A DNA stretch of 33,839 nt, taken from NCBI GenBank assembly GCA_016182645.1, contig JACPGD010000249.1:1-33839 (forward strand), written 5' to 3'. Each line of letters begins with the position of its first letter. The first letter of the stretch is position 1. A program made the position numbers and the translations under genes. A model generated the notes under the pieces. The model ran no database searches. It was given only the letters and a program-made list of their open reading frames with translations, and was not told the origin of the DNA. This DNA comes from Candidatus Hydrogenedentota bacterium (GTDB taxonomy: Bacteria; Hydrogenedentota; Hydrogenedentia; Hydrogenedentales; JACPGD01). Shown here piece after piece: positions 1 to 8,384 of this stretch.

Positions 1-501
1 AGCCGCGAGCGGCGCTTCGAGCCGCTCTGGCTTCTCTGTACCGTCCGGCCCTTTTTCTCGCATTAGTTGCCGTGTCCAGCGCTCATTGCCCCCAAAATCC
101 AGGGCGCAGACCTGGCCCGTGCGCGTGTTGGCGTAGATGCCGTGCTCATCGGCGACCGGCGTAAAGTAAATCGGACCGTCGGCCTGATACCGCCAGAGCA
201 CATCAGGCTCTTCGGGGAGCGCCGTCTCCACATAACCGGCCAACTCGGGACCGCCATGATAGGTGGACCACATTGTGGCGGCGGGCGTGGCCAACGGTCC
301 CGTGATGGGCTCCGCCGCGACGGCACCTTCCTGGGTGCCATCCTCAAGCGCAGTCGCTTGAGGGTGGGATTCTGCAGCGGGCGGCAGTGGCGTGTTCAGC
401 GAACCTGGCGCCAGCCATAACTCATACGCGGTGAACGCGATCACAAGCAACACGATTGCCGCCGCAGGGGCCACAAAACTGGAACGAGGTTTCTCAGTCA
501 T
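1..501 (-). CDS. PQQ-like beta-propeller protein with N-terminal TM segment (truncated at window start)
   Basis: Manual minus-strand reading from the ATG at 501: MTEKPRSSFVAPAAAIVLLVIAFTAYELWLAPGSL...MWSTYHGGPELAGYVETALPEEPDVLWRYQADGPIYFTPVADEHGIYANTRTGQVCALDFGGNERW; no stop before the window edge. Start overlaps the upstream gene's stop as ATGA. Absent from the ORF track because it is open-ended. Confidence 0.8.
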   Translation of the reverse strand, partial: MTEKPRSSFVAPAAAIVLLVIAFTAYELWLAPGSLNTPLPPAAESHPQATALEDGTQEGAVAAEPITGPLATPAATMWSTYHGGPELAGYVETALPEEPDVLWRYQADGPIYFTPVADEHGIYANTRTGQVCALDFGGNERWTRQLMREKGPDGTEKPERLEAPLAA

Positions 502-1847
502 AGGAGAGATTCGTAGACCTTGGCGATGCCCGCGGCCATGACATCCACCGTGTAGAAACGGCCCACCGCTTCGCGGCCTTGCGCGCCCAATTGCCGGGCA
601 TGCTCAGGATTGCGCAACAGCGATTCGAGTGAGGAGACAAGTCCGCCGGGATCGTCTGGATCGTACAACAATCCGCCGCCGGTCCCGCGAATGACCTCGG
701 GATACCCGCCCGCATGGGGCTGCACCACGGGGACGCCTTCACCCATTGCCTCAATAATGTGCAGGCCGAAGGCCTCGCCGCATCGGGCAGGCACGGAAAG
801 CACCGTGAGCGAGCGAAGGAACTCGCGGCGTTCCTCGAGATTGAATCCCTCCCTGAATTCGACGTCCTGATCCATGCCTTCACGGCGCAGTTTTTCGCGC
901 AGTTCTTTGATGAAGGCCGCATCCGGGCCATGTTGACCGCCCGTGGCGCGCAGCCGCAGGTTTCTTAGTTCCGGCTTCTTCTTGAGTGCGATAAAGGCGT
1001 CCACCAATAGTCCAAGCCCAAGGGATTTGCACATCTTCGAGAGGTACCCTATCACGGGCGGATCGAAGGGCAAGGGCGCCGGGCCGCGCGCGTCCAGTTC
1101 CACGCCCAGCGGCACGATGTGCAGCCGCGACTTGTCGAGCTTCATGCGCGCGCTCATCTTATTGCCGTACCATTCGCTGACTGCGACAAAGGCGTCTATA
1201 CTGTCCTTCTTCTCGGCCATGGCGTCCCAGCAGAGTTGATCGTAGGGCTTCGCCATGGCGTCCACCCAGTTTTCTTCATCCTGCAGCGAGCACACCACGG
1301 GCACGCGCAGCCTGCGCTTGATCTCGCCGGCTAGACCGGCAAACAGCGAGTTCGAGAGATGAACGAGATCCGGCTTCTCATGCGCTTCCAACCAATCCAG
1401 CAGGCGATCCAATTCCTTTTTCTGATTGCCGTCCTCACCGCGCAGCACCGACAGCGTCATTGGCCCCAGGCCGGCTGCTTCGGTCGAGCCCTCCCGCTGT
1501 GCGGCCAGGCGCAGAAGGTGGGGTGCGTCGAATAACCGATCAAGCCAGCGCGGGGTCTTACGGAAGAAGGGAAACTTCTGTTGCAGGTAGACGTTGATTC
1601 CCCCGAAGAATACTGGCACGTCTCGGGCAACGTCGCGCGCGTCGATCATGATCGGAAGGTAGACAGGGACCAGCGTCACTTCATGATGATAGCGGCGCAT
1701 GGCGCGCACCAGCGACACGTCGCGCATGCAGTTCTGACAATAAAATGTACCACCGGTTCCCGGGGCGATATAGATGATTTTCACGGTGTGTGACAGACCT
1801 TCACTGGGTGCAATGAATGCAATTCGTGCACACTTTAAGCGTTTCAC
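498..1847 (-). CDS. Glycosyltransferase family 4-type protein
   Basis: ORF 449 aa with C-terminal GT4-like motifs (PVIGYLSKMCKSLGLGLLVDAF; FGLHIIEAMGEGVPVVQPHAGGYPEVI). True start may be the internal GTG at VKIIYIAPGTGG. Confidence 0.88.
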   Translation of the reverse strand: MKRLKCARIAFIAPSEGLSHTVKIIYIAPGTGGTFYCQNCMRDVSLVRAMRRYHHEVTLVPVYLPIMIDARDVARDVPVFFGGINVYLQQKFPFFRKTPRWLDRLFDAPHLLRLAAQREGSTEAAGLGPMTLSVLRGEDGNQKKELDRLLDWLEAHEKPDLVHLSNSLFAGLAGEIKRRLRVPVVCSLQDEENWVDAMAKPYDQLCWDAMAEKKDSIDAFVAVSEWYGNKMSARMKLDKSRLHIVPLGVELDARGPAPLPFDPPVIGYLSKMCKSLGLGLLVDAFIALKKKPELRNLRLRATGGQHGPDAAFIKELREKLRREGMDQDVEFREGFNLEERREFLRSLTVLSVPARCGEAFGLHIIEAMGEGVPVVQPHAGGYPEVIRGTGGGLLYDPDDPGGLVSSLESLLRNPEHARQLGAQGREAVGRFYTVDVMAAGIAKVYESLL

Positions 1848-1850
1848 CTC

Positions 1851-1925
1851 AGAGATTCCCGCCTTCGCGGGAATGACAATCTCTTAGGTCCCTGCCTCGT
1901 CATTCCCGCGAAAGCGGGAATCCAG
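1851..1925. repeat. Two inverted copies of a palindromic repeat (GTCATTCCCGCGAArGCGGGAATC)
   Basis: Copy 1 (minus) at ~1851-1877 gattcccgccttcgcgggaatgac; copy 2 (plus) at 1898-1925 cgtcattcccgcgaaagcgggaatccag; near-identical third copy at 13948-13975. Confidence 0.85.
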
Positions 1926-2010
1926 AATCAGGTACGCGGATGCTGCGCCACTCCAGAGACGGATACATGCCCTGGCCGAAGCGGCCTGGGCATGCCAACC
2001 CATGTTTCTG

Positions 2011-3291
2011 TCAGGGCGCCTTCAAGTCAAGGCATTTGAGTTCGTTCTGGCTGCGCAGCACCAGCTTTCCGCCGGACAACGCCATGGGGGACCACATTTC
2101 CCGGCTGTCGAAAATCTGTGCGCGCGCCAGTTCCTTGTAGCCGTCCGGCGAGGGATCAATCAGGTGTAGGATGCCTGTCTTCCCATCGAAATTGAGGATC
2201 ATGCCGTCCGCGAAGATGAGACCTCCGCGCTCGAACATCGGCGCCCCCGGCGTGTCTTTGGTCTTCCACAGAACCTTGCCCTCCAGATCGAGGCACGCCA
2301 TCCCATCGTTCCGCCTGTTGCCATTGCAGTTCAGGTACAGGTGATCTTTGATCAAGAGCGGAGGATGAATCTGGCTTTCGACGTCGGGGAGCAGAGCCAG
2401 CTCCGTTACAGTGAAGGCGTCTCCGTCGCGTTTAATCTGGATGAGGGCGGAGCCCGCGCCATACTCACCGGTGATGAAGAGCCGGTCTTCGGGGAGGAGT
2501 GTGGCGTGGGGGATCGGATACTTACAGTGCCAGCCTTCATAGCGCCACAACTGGCGGCCTTCTTCCACCGACAGGCCCATGACCCCGCCACTCGGGCCCC
2601 CGCTGACCATGACGACCTGGTCCATGCCCACGAGCGGATGAATTACCGGCGTGGAATAGCCCGCGACACCAACCCCCCCGGTTTTCCAGACCACATCCCC
2701 GGTCTCTTTGTCGAACGCCACGACAAACGCGGACTCGTTTTGGGGCGCGACGATCACCAGATTCTTGTACAGGGAAGGCGATTGCGCGTAGCCCCACGTC
2801 AGGCCGTCCACCGGCGGATATTCCGCCGCCAAGTCCTTCTGCCACACCGCTTGGTGCGTCGTGCGCGATAATGCATAGAATTTGCCCAACATCCCAACCG
2901 TGTAGATGTGCGTTTCGTCGACAGTGGGCACCGTGCGCGAACCGTTATGGCTGATCTTGCCGGGGGCCGGAGACTCGAAGTTCCACAGTTCCTGGCCGGT
3001 ATCGAGCGCGAAACACCGGAGCACGTCCTTCTCATCGTTGACGCGGTCGAGCAGATAGACCTCCCCGTCGCGAATCGCGGGACCGGCGAAGCCGATGCCT
3101 AGCGGAAAGGTCCATAAGGCCTTCGGGCCGGTCTCCGGCCACGATTTCGCCAGTCCAGTTTCACCGGAGTGCCCATTGCGGTTTGGGCCGAGGTGCTGGG
3201 GCCAATCCTCGCTCTGCGCCGGTCGCAGCGCGAAAAACAAGCACCCGATCAAACAAAGACACCAATTTGTGAAGAAGGAAGAGAGTTGCAT
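2011..3291 (-). CDS. Secreted PQQ-binding-like beta-propeller repeat protein
   Basis: ORF 2011..3420; likely start at 3291 gives a Sec-type signal MQLSSFFTNWCLCLIGCLFFALRPAQS followed by EDWPQHLGPNRNG and repeated blades (ALDTGQELWNFESP, AFDKETGDVVWKTGG). Confidence 0.87.
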   Translation of the reverse strand: MQLSSFFTNWCLCLIGCLFFALRPAQSEDWPQHLGPNRNGHSGETGLAKSWPETGPKALWTFPLGIGFAGPAIRDGEVYLLDRVNDEKDVLRCFALDTGQELWNFESPAPGKISHNGSRTVPTVDETHIYTVGMLGKFYALSRTTHQAVWQKDLAAEYPPVDGLTWGYAQSPSLYKNLVIVAPQNESAFVVAFDKETGDVVWKTGGVGVAGYSTPVIHPLVGMDQVVMVSGGPSGGVMGLSVEEGRQLWRYEGWHCKYPIPHATLLPEDRLFITGEYGAGSALIQIKRDGDAFTVTELALLPDVESQIHPPLLIKDHLYLNCNGNRRNDGMACLDLEGKVLWKTKDTPGAPMFERGGLIFADGMILNFDGKTGILHLIDPSPDGYKELARAQIFDSREMWSPMALSGGKLVLRSQNELKCLDLKAP

Positions 3292-3357
3292 AATCGAGAT
3301 CCTCTGAGGTGTTGAGAGTATATTCAGGGCCGCCAGGCAATCCAAGTCTTTTCCCGG

Positions 3358-3388
3358 TGGTCGCGCGCTCGCCGAACGCGTGACTACT
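3358..3388 (-). repeat. Palindromic intergenic repeat, family B copy 1
   Basis: ggtcgcgcgctcgccgaacgcgtgactact; its reverse complement matches 18839-18869 with few differences. Confidence 0.65.
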
Positions 3389-3470
3389 GAGCTTATTGCG
3401 TTGGCATGCGCGGGCTGCATAAGCTAGGGCATCGGCGATGATTCCCAACCCTTCGAGGACGTGCACTTTC

Positions 3471-4778
3471 ATGAAAGTTCTGCCGGCCCTTCTGTCAGGT
3501 CTGCTGTTTCTAGGCGTTTCGTACACGGCCCACGGGACGGACTGGCCGCATTGGCGCGGGCCCCTGCACAATGGCTCCACCGATGAAAAAGGCCTGCCCT
3601 CGCAAATTGACCCATCGAAGGACGTGCTCTGGTCGGCGCCAATGCCCGGCCAAAGCTCCGCCACCCCCATTGTCAGCGGGGACGCCGTGTTCGTGGTCTC
3701 CAATGATGAGACCCAGCAGAAGGTCGTTGGGTTCTGCCTCGACCGCGCCACCGGGGCCGTGCGCTGGCAAAAAGTGCTCTGCGAGATGGCCGTGGTCAAG
3801 ACCCGGAACAACATGGCATCGTGTTCGCCCGTTACGGATGGCAAGACCTCCTACTTCCTGTGCGGAGCCGGCGCGTTGTTTGCCTTCGACTGGGCGGGCA
3901 ATGAACTCTGGAAGAAGGACTTGCGCGCAGCCTATGGCCCAATCAGCCAGCAATTCGGATTCAGTTCCAGCCCGCTGCTCCTCGAGGGGAAACTGTATGT
4001 CCCCTTGCTGCATGGCCAGTGGGAAACCGGCAGCGGCCGCTCGTCCTTCACGGATGAGAATTCCTTCCTGATCTGTCTCGATGCCGCGACGGGCGCGGAG
4101 GTCTGGAAGCACCACCGGCGCACCGACGCGCGCGGCGAGTCGCTCGATTCCTATGCCAGCGCCGTCCCGTTTCAGTCGCGCGGCGTACCCGCCCTCCTCG
4201 TCCAGGGCGGCGACCACCTGAGCGCCCACCAGTTGTCGGATGGCGCGGAACTGTGGCGGCACACGCACAATGCGGGCAAAGCGACCAATTGGCGGCTTAT
4301 CCCCTCACCCGTGGTCGCGGGCGACCTCGCCATCGGCATCGAGCCGCGCGGCGGCGACGTCTTCGCCGTTCTTTCGGGGGAGAAGAAGGAATTGGCCTAC
4401 GACGAAGCGCACTGGATTCTCCAGGGGCCCACGAGCGACGTGCCTTCACCCGCCATTTACAACGGCAGGATGTACATCGTGACCGGGACCAAGGGCGATC
4501 TGATTTGTGTGGATCCGAATACCGGGCAAAAGCTGTGGGAAGGCGATCTCGAACCGAGCGGGCGCATCTGGGCCTCGCCCACCGTGGCGGAGGACAAGAT
4601 CTACTGTCTCGATGAGAACGGTCAAGTGACGATCGCGTCTGTGGGAGATGCACTGCGTGTCCTTTCCCAAACGGATTTTCCAAGCTCGGTCTGCAAATCT
4701 ACCATCGCGATTGCAGGAGGGCAGCTCTTCGTGCGCACGTCCGAAATGTTGTATTGCCTGGTTGGACCCAAGGGCTGA
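3471..4778 (+). CDS. Secreted PQQ-binding-like beta-propeller repeat protein
   Basis: ORF 3438..4778; start at 3471 gives signal peptide MKVLPALLSGLLFLGVSYTAHG then TDWPHWRGPLHNGST and blades such as CLDAATGAEVWKH and CVDPNTGQKLWEGDL. Confidence 0.87.
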   Translation: MKVLPALLSGLLFLGVSYTAHGTDWPHWRGPLHNGSTDEKGLPSQIDPSKDVLWSAPMPGQSSATPIVSGDAVFVVSNDETQQKVVGFCLDRATGAVRWQKVLCEMAVVKTRNNMASCSPVTDGKTSYFLCGAGALFAFDWAGNELWKKDLRAAYGPISQQFGFSSSPLLLEGKLYVPLLHGQWETGSGRSSFTDENSFLICLDAATGAEVWKHHRRTDARGESLDSYASAVPFQSRGVPALLVQGGDHLSAHQLSDGAELWRHTHNAGKATNWRLIPSPVVAGDLAIGIEPRGGDVFAVLSGEKKELAYDEAHWILQGPTSDVPSPAIYNGRMYIVTGTKGDLICVDPNTGQKLWEGDLEPSGRIWASPTVAEDKIYCLDENGQVTIASVGDALRVLSQTDFPSSVCKSTIAIAGGQLFVRTSEMLYCLVGPKG

Positions 4779-4779
4779 T

Positions 4780-4812
4780 TCGGGAGGGCGAGCGTACCCG
4801 CGAGCCGGTTGA
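4780..4812 (+). repeat. Intergenic repeat, family C (TCGGGAGGGCGAGCGTACCCGCGAG)
   Basis: 25-nt core is identical to the reverse complement of 32790-32814 and nearly identical to 32627-32649. Confidence 0.75.
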
Positions 4813-4851
4813 GATAAGTCGCCACCCAGCTTGAGAGTGCCACCCAGGGCT

Positions 4852-5115
4852 TCAGCAGCAACAACCTCTGCCGCCAGCCATCTGTTCCGCGGGTGTGCAA
4901 CACATCGGGCCGCAAGACATGGGCGTGCAGCACACGGCCTGAAGCGGCACACCATCGACAAAACTGGTAAGCGCCCGGCGCGTCGTGCGCCAAGTGCCGG
5001 CCACCAGCCTTCCCGGCAGTTCGCTGGATTCCAGCAGTTGCACAATGATTGCAGGCTCGACTTGGAGCGTCCGCGCGGCTTCCTCCACAGTCAGAATATC
5101 CCACTCCATGAGCAC
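4852..5115 (-). CDS. Small helix-turn-helix (excisionase/MerR-like) protein with Cys-rich C-terminus
   Basis: 87 aa: MLMEWDILTVEEAARTLQVEPAIIVQLLESSELPGRLVAGTWRTTRRALTSFVDGVPLQAVCCTPMSCGPMCCTPAEQMAGGRGCCC; the N-terminal part resembles HTH_17/excisionase-type domains. Divergent from the downstream thioredoxin-like gene. Confidence 0.72.
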   Translation of the reverse strand: MLMEWDILTVEEAARTLQVEPAIIVQLLESSELPGRLVAGTWRTTRRALTSFVDGVPLQAVCCTPMSCGPMCCTPAEQMAGGRGCCC

Positions 5116-5224
5116 GTCTCCTTGTCACGCAACGCCAGTTTCGTTATCATAACAAATAGTGGTGCTGAGTTTTGCGTTTTGGGTGGTGGTAGTGCTCTGA
5201 TGGCCACAAGACCCTGCCTGAGTC

Positions 5225-5270
5225 TGTCAAACCGGTCAGACAGGTCAGACCAGTCCGGCAAGTCCGGCTT
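5225..5270. repeat. Degenerate tandem repeat, 9-bp period x5
   Basis: GTC triplets at 5226, 5235, 5244, 5253, 5262: ...tgtcaaacc|ggtcagaca|ggtcagacc|agtccggca|agtccggct. Confidence 0.8.
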
Positions 5271-5292
5271 CCCGTGTCCAGCGGAGTTTCCG

Positions 5293-5526
5293 ATGAAGAA
5301 ACTGCAGATTCTCGGAACAGGCTGTCCCACCTGCGCGCGTCTCGCGGAGTTGACGGAATACGCCGCGAAAGCGCTTCACCTCGAGTACGAATTGGAAAAG
5401 GTCACCAAAATCGAGGAGATTCTACGCTTCGACATCGCCGGGACGCCGGCGTTGGTCGTCGATGGGCAAGTCAAGGTATCGGGCCGTCTTCCTTCCGTAA
5501 ATGAATTAAAACAAATGTTGGTGTAG
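5293..5526 (+). CDS. Small thioredoxin-family redox-active disulfide protein (ArsE-like position)
   Basis: From the internal ATG at 5293 of ORF 4831..5526: MKKLQILGTGCPTCARLAELTEYAAKALHLEYELEKVTKIEEILRFDIAGTPALVVDGQVKVSGRLPSVNELKQMLV; CPTC active site and cis-Pro (GTPALVVDG). Confidence 0.88.
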   Translation: MKKLQILGTGCPTCARLAELTEYAAKALHLEYELEKVTKIEEILRFDIAGTPALVVDGQVKVSGRLPSVNELKQMLV

Positions 5527-5618
5527 CGTGGCTTCTGCGCAAAATTCGGACGGATCGAACCGCTCAGCCCGACTGGTCCGGCCAGTCCGGCGCACCGGCG
5601 CCTGTGGCGGATGTCCGT

Positions 5619-6107
5619 ATGAATGCTAAGAACCTCCTGCGAAATCTTCTGCTGGTATTCGCCTGCGGGAGCGTGGTGTACCTGGTGGCGCAAGAAATCA
5701 GGGCCACCCGGCCCAATTCGACGGAAATTGAGGAGAAAGGGGCGCCTCCACGGGAAGAAACCCCGGGTTCTACGGTCATTGTCTACTACCTTTCGGAAGG
5801 CAAAGACTGCGCCGTGTGCGACAACCTTGAATCCTTTACGCTTGAAACGCTACAGACTTATTTCGCCTCCGAATTGGCATCGGGACGGCTAACCTGGCGA
5901 TCCCTGGACATGGACGATCCCCAACATGCGCATTACGTGACCGATTTCAGCCTCTATACGAAGTCCGTGGTGCTGGCGGAAATGCGGGACGGCAAAACGG
6001 CTCGATTCAAGAACCTGGAGGACGTCTGGGACCACGTCTATGACAAGACCACATTCATCGAGTACATACGCACCGAAATTGCAGCATTTCTGGAACAGGT
6101 CCCATGA
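5619..6107 (+). CDS. ArsF-like protein (nitrophenyl compound nitroreductase subunit ArsF family)
   Basis: MNAKNLLRNLLLVFACGSVVYLVAQEIRA membrane/signal segment, then VIVYYLSEGKDCAVCDNLESFTLETLQTYF; CxxC, size and synteny fit the ArsF family. The ORF track starts upstream at 5604. Confidence 0.78.
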   Translation: MNAKNLLRNLLLVFACGSVVYLVAQEIRATRPNSTEIEEKGAPPREETPGSTVIVYYLSEGKDCAVCDNLESFTLETLQTYFASELASGRLTWRSLDMDDPQHAHYVTDFSLYTKSVVLAEMRDGKTARFKNLEDVWDHVYDKTTFIEYIRTEIAAFLEQVP

Positions 6108-6793
6108 ATGAAACCGCGGTGGCCACCGGGCTGGCTTTCTGGTTCGGACTGCTCACTTCCATCAGCCCCTGCCTCCTGGCGACCAATGTAACTGCCATCT
6201 CGTTCATTGCCCGCCGCGTCTCCCTGCCGCGTTACGTCCTGCTCTCCGGTATCTGCTACACCATTGGCCAGGCGTGCGCGTTCATTCTCCTTTCGGCGGC
6301 GCTCGTCTCAGGACTCCTCACGGTCCCGCTCGTTTCGCATTGGCTGCAGAAGTATCTGTTCCGCCTGCTGGGACCGGTGCTAATCGTGTGCGCGCTGTTC
6401 CTGCTGCAATGGCTCGTGCCGCACTGGGGCAGGGGCCGGCTCAAAGCGTGGGTGCAACAGTGGGCGGGAGACGGTGGGCTGTGGGCGGCGGCGCTCCTGG
6501 GCATCGTCTTCGCCATGTCCTTCTGCCCGACCACCGCGGCTTTGTTCTTTGGGAGCATGCTGCCGCTTGCAATCGCCCGTGAATCTTCCGTGTTGATTCC
6601 GCTCGTATATGCGGTCGGCGTGGCGCTGCCGGTCATCTCCTTCAGCCTCGTCATCGCCTTCGCGGCCCACCGCGTCGGCCTGATCTTCGAACGCATCGGC
6701 AGCTTCGAGCGCTATGCAAGGAATGGCACCGGCGCTATTTTCCTGCTGGTGGGAATCTACTTCACTCTCGCGTACACGCTGGGCCTCTTCTGA
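6104..6793 (+). CDS. ArsG-like/CcdA-like permease (aminobenzylarsenical efflux permease ArsG family)
   Basis: 229 aa multi-TM protein MNETAVATGLAFWFGLLTSISPCLLATNVTAISFIARRV...; overlaps the ArsF-like stop (ATGA); SPCLL...CPTTAALFFGSMLP motifs resemble DsbD/CcdA-type permeases. Confidence 0.8.
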   Translation: MNETAVATGLAFWFGLLTSISPCLLATNVTAISFIARRVSLPRYVLLSGICYTIGQACAFILLSAALVSGLLTVPLVSHWLQKYLFRLLGPVLIVCALFLLQWLVPHWGRGRLKAWVQQWAGDGGLWAAALLGIVFAMSFCPTTAALFFGSMLPLAIARESSVLIPLVYAVGVALPVISFSLVIAFAAHRVGLIFERIGSFERYARNGTGAIFLLVGIYFTLAYTLGLF

Positions 6794-6830
6794 CGGAACT
6801 GCCACCCCCGCTGCTTTCAGACTAACTCTG

Positions 6831-6866
6831 GACTTGTGCGTCCTTCGTGTCCTTTTGGTCCTTTGA
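6831..6866. repeat. Degenerate tandem repeat, 9-bp period x3
   Basis: GTCC at 6840, 6849, 6858: gacttgtgcgtccttcgtgtccttttggtcctttgag; sits between convergent genes. Confidence 0.65.
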
Positions 6867-6875
6867 GAATTCCCG

Positions 6876-8384
6876 CTACAACTCGATCCACGTGGTCGTG
6901 TGGCAGGCTTCAAGGTCTTCCTTGTTGCGGAAGGCAATCGCGGCTGTGGGACACGCCGCGACGCATTCCGCCGCTGATTTCACGAGCGCGTCGTCGAAGC
7001 TGTGGTCAAAGGGAACGCGGATCTCAAGATCGAAGCCGCGGCCGATCATGGCCAAGCCGATGTCCTCGCCGTGCTTCTCCGCAATCGCCACACACAGGCC
7101 GCAGCGGATGCATTTCCCGGGCTCAAACAGGATGTTGCCCCGGCCAATGATCCGGAAATCGCGCTCTTCGGTGGTCAGGTACTTCTTCTTTTCGGCGCCG
7201 TAATCGGTGGCCCACTTGCGCAGCCCGCACGACACGCGCTTGCGGCAATCGCAGTGCAGGCAGCGGCCCGCCTCCACGCGCGAATCGAGCAGGGGACCAT
7301 CAATCGTTGAGACCGGCAAGGATTCCTTGTTTTCATTGTGCTCGCGCATGTTTTCCATTTCCGCGCGCTGCATCTTGCCGATCTTGCTCTCGAAAAACTC
7401 TGGTTCCTTCGTGACCGTAATGCTGCTGAGGTATTTGTCCGCCCAGACGCCCGCGGTCTTGCCATTACCGACCGCCTTCACCGTCAGCTTGTGTTCTTTG
7501 GCCTCGAAAATCTTCCCGCCGGGCTTGGCCACGCCGTTGCACGCCACAATGACCGCATCAAATTCCTGGAGGATCGCGTCCAGATCGCCGTTGCCGTTGA
7601 TCTCGCTCTTATAGCGGAAATCGACCCCCAGCCGCGTGACCGACTCGATTTCCGCGTCCAAAACGTGCTTGGGCAACTCTTCGTCCTTCAACTTGCGCAG
7701 CTTGCCGCCCGCCTTTTCTTCCTTCTCGAAAATGACAACACCGTGCCCCTTCTTGCGCAGCACCCAGGCGGCCGCCATGCCGGTGCAGCCGCCGCCGATA
7801 ATGGCGATGCGGCGGCCGGTGTCCGGGGGACACTCGAGCAGTTCCGGGTTCTCTTTGCGCGCGCGCTCGGAAACGTTGCGGTGCAATGTCCGGATCTTCA
7901 TGGTCTCGTCGTAGGCCTTGCGGCGGCAGGGATTCTCGCACGGCGCCGGGCAGACATGCCCGAGCGTGCCCGGAAACACCAAGCCGTTGGTGACCGTGTA
8001 CGCCGCGCCGTCGAGATCGCCCTCGTAGATCTGGCGCATCATCACGGGGATGTTCATCGAGGCCGGGCAGGTGTGCGTGCAGGGGGCCTCGCAATCGCCG
8101 ATGTGCTCGCTGATGATGAGTTCGAGCACCTCTTTGCGCGAGGCGCACACGTCGCCGGCGTCGGTCTCGACACGCATCCCGTCCTGCACGATGGTCGAAC
8201 ACGAGGGCACCAATTGGCCGGTGCGCAGGTCGCGCACGACGCACAGCATGCACGAATTCATCGGCCGCACGCCTTCCCAATAACACAACGTGGGCACTTC
8301 TATTTCGAGCTGCCGCGCGGCGTGCAAAACCGACGTGCCGGGCGCCACTTCGATCTCGTGGTTGTTAATTACGATTTTAGGCAA
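6876..8384 (-). CDS. NuoG-like 2Fe-2S / GltD-like flavoprotein with 4Fe-4S motifs
   Basis: 502 aa: N-terminal [2Fe-2S] (CYWEGVRPMNSCMLC), GltD-type Fer4_20 region (CEAPCTHTCPASMNIP...CPAPCENPCRRK), FAD GxGxxG (RRIAIIGGGCTGMAAAWVLRKKGHGVVIFE), C-terminal Cys motifs (CIRCGLC...CVAACPTAAI). Confidence 0.87.
   Translation of the reverse strand: MPKIVINNHEIEVAPGTSVLHAARQLEIEVPTLCYWEGVRPMNSCMLCVVRDLRTGQLVPSCSTIVQDGMRVETDAGDVCASRKEVLELIISEHIGDCEAPCTHTCPASMNIPVMMRQIYEGDLDGAAYTVTNGLVFPGTLGHVCPAPCENPCRRKAYDETMKIRTLHRNVSERARKENPELLECPPDTGRRIAIIGGGCTGMAAAWVLRKKGHGVVIFEKEEKAGGKLRKLKDEELPKHVLDAEIESVTRLGVDFRYKSEINGNGDLDAILQEFDAVIVACNGVAKPGGKIFEAKEHKLTVKAVGNGKTAGVWADKYLSSITVTKEPEFFESKIGKMQRAEMENMREHNENKESLPVSTIDGPLLDSRVEAGRCLHCDCRKRVSCGLRKWATDYGAEKKKYLTTEERDFRIIGRGNILFEPGKCIRCGLCVAIAEKHGEDIGLAMIGRGFDLEIRVPFDHSFDDALVKSAAECVAACPTAAIAFRNKEDLEACHTTTWIEL

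Noticed and set aside
1851-1925. CRISPR-like array
   Set aside because: Only two inverted palindromes with no regular direct repeats or spacers; fits a REP-type repeat.
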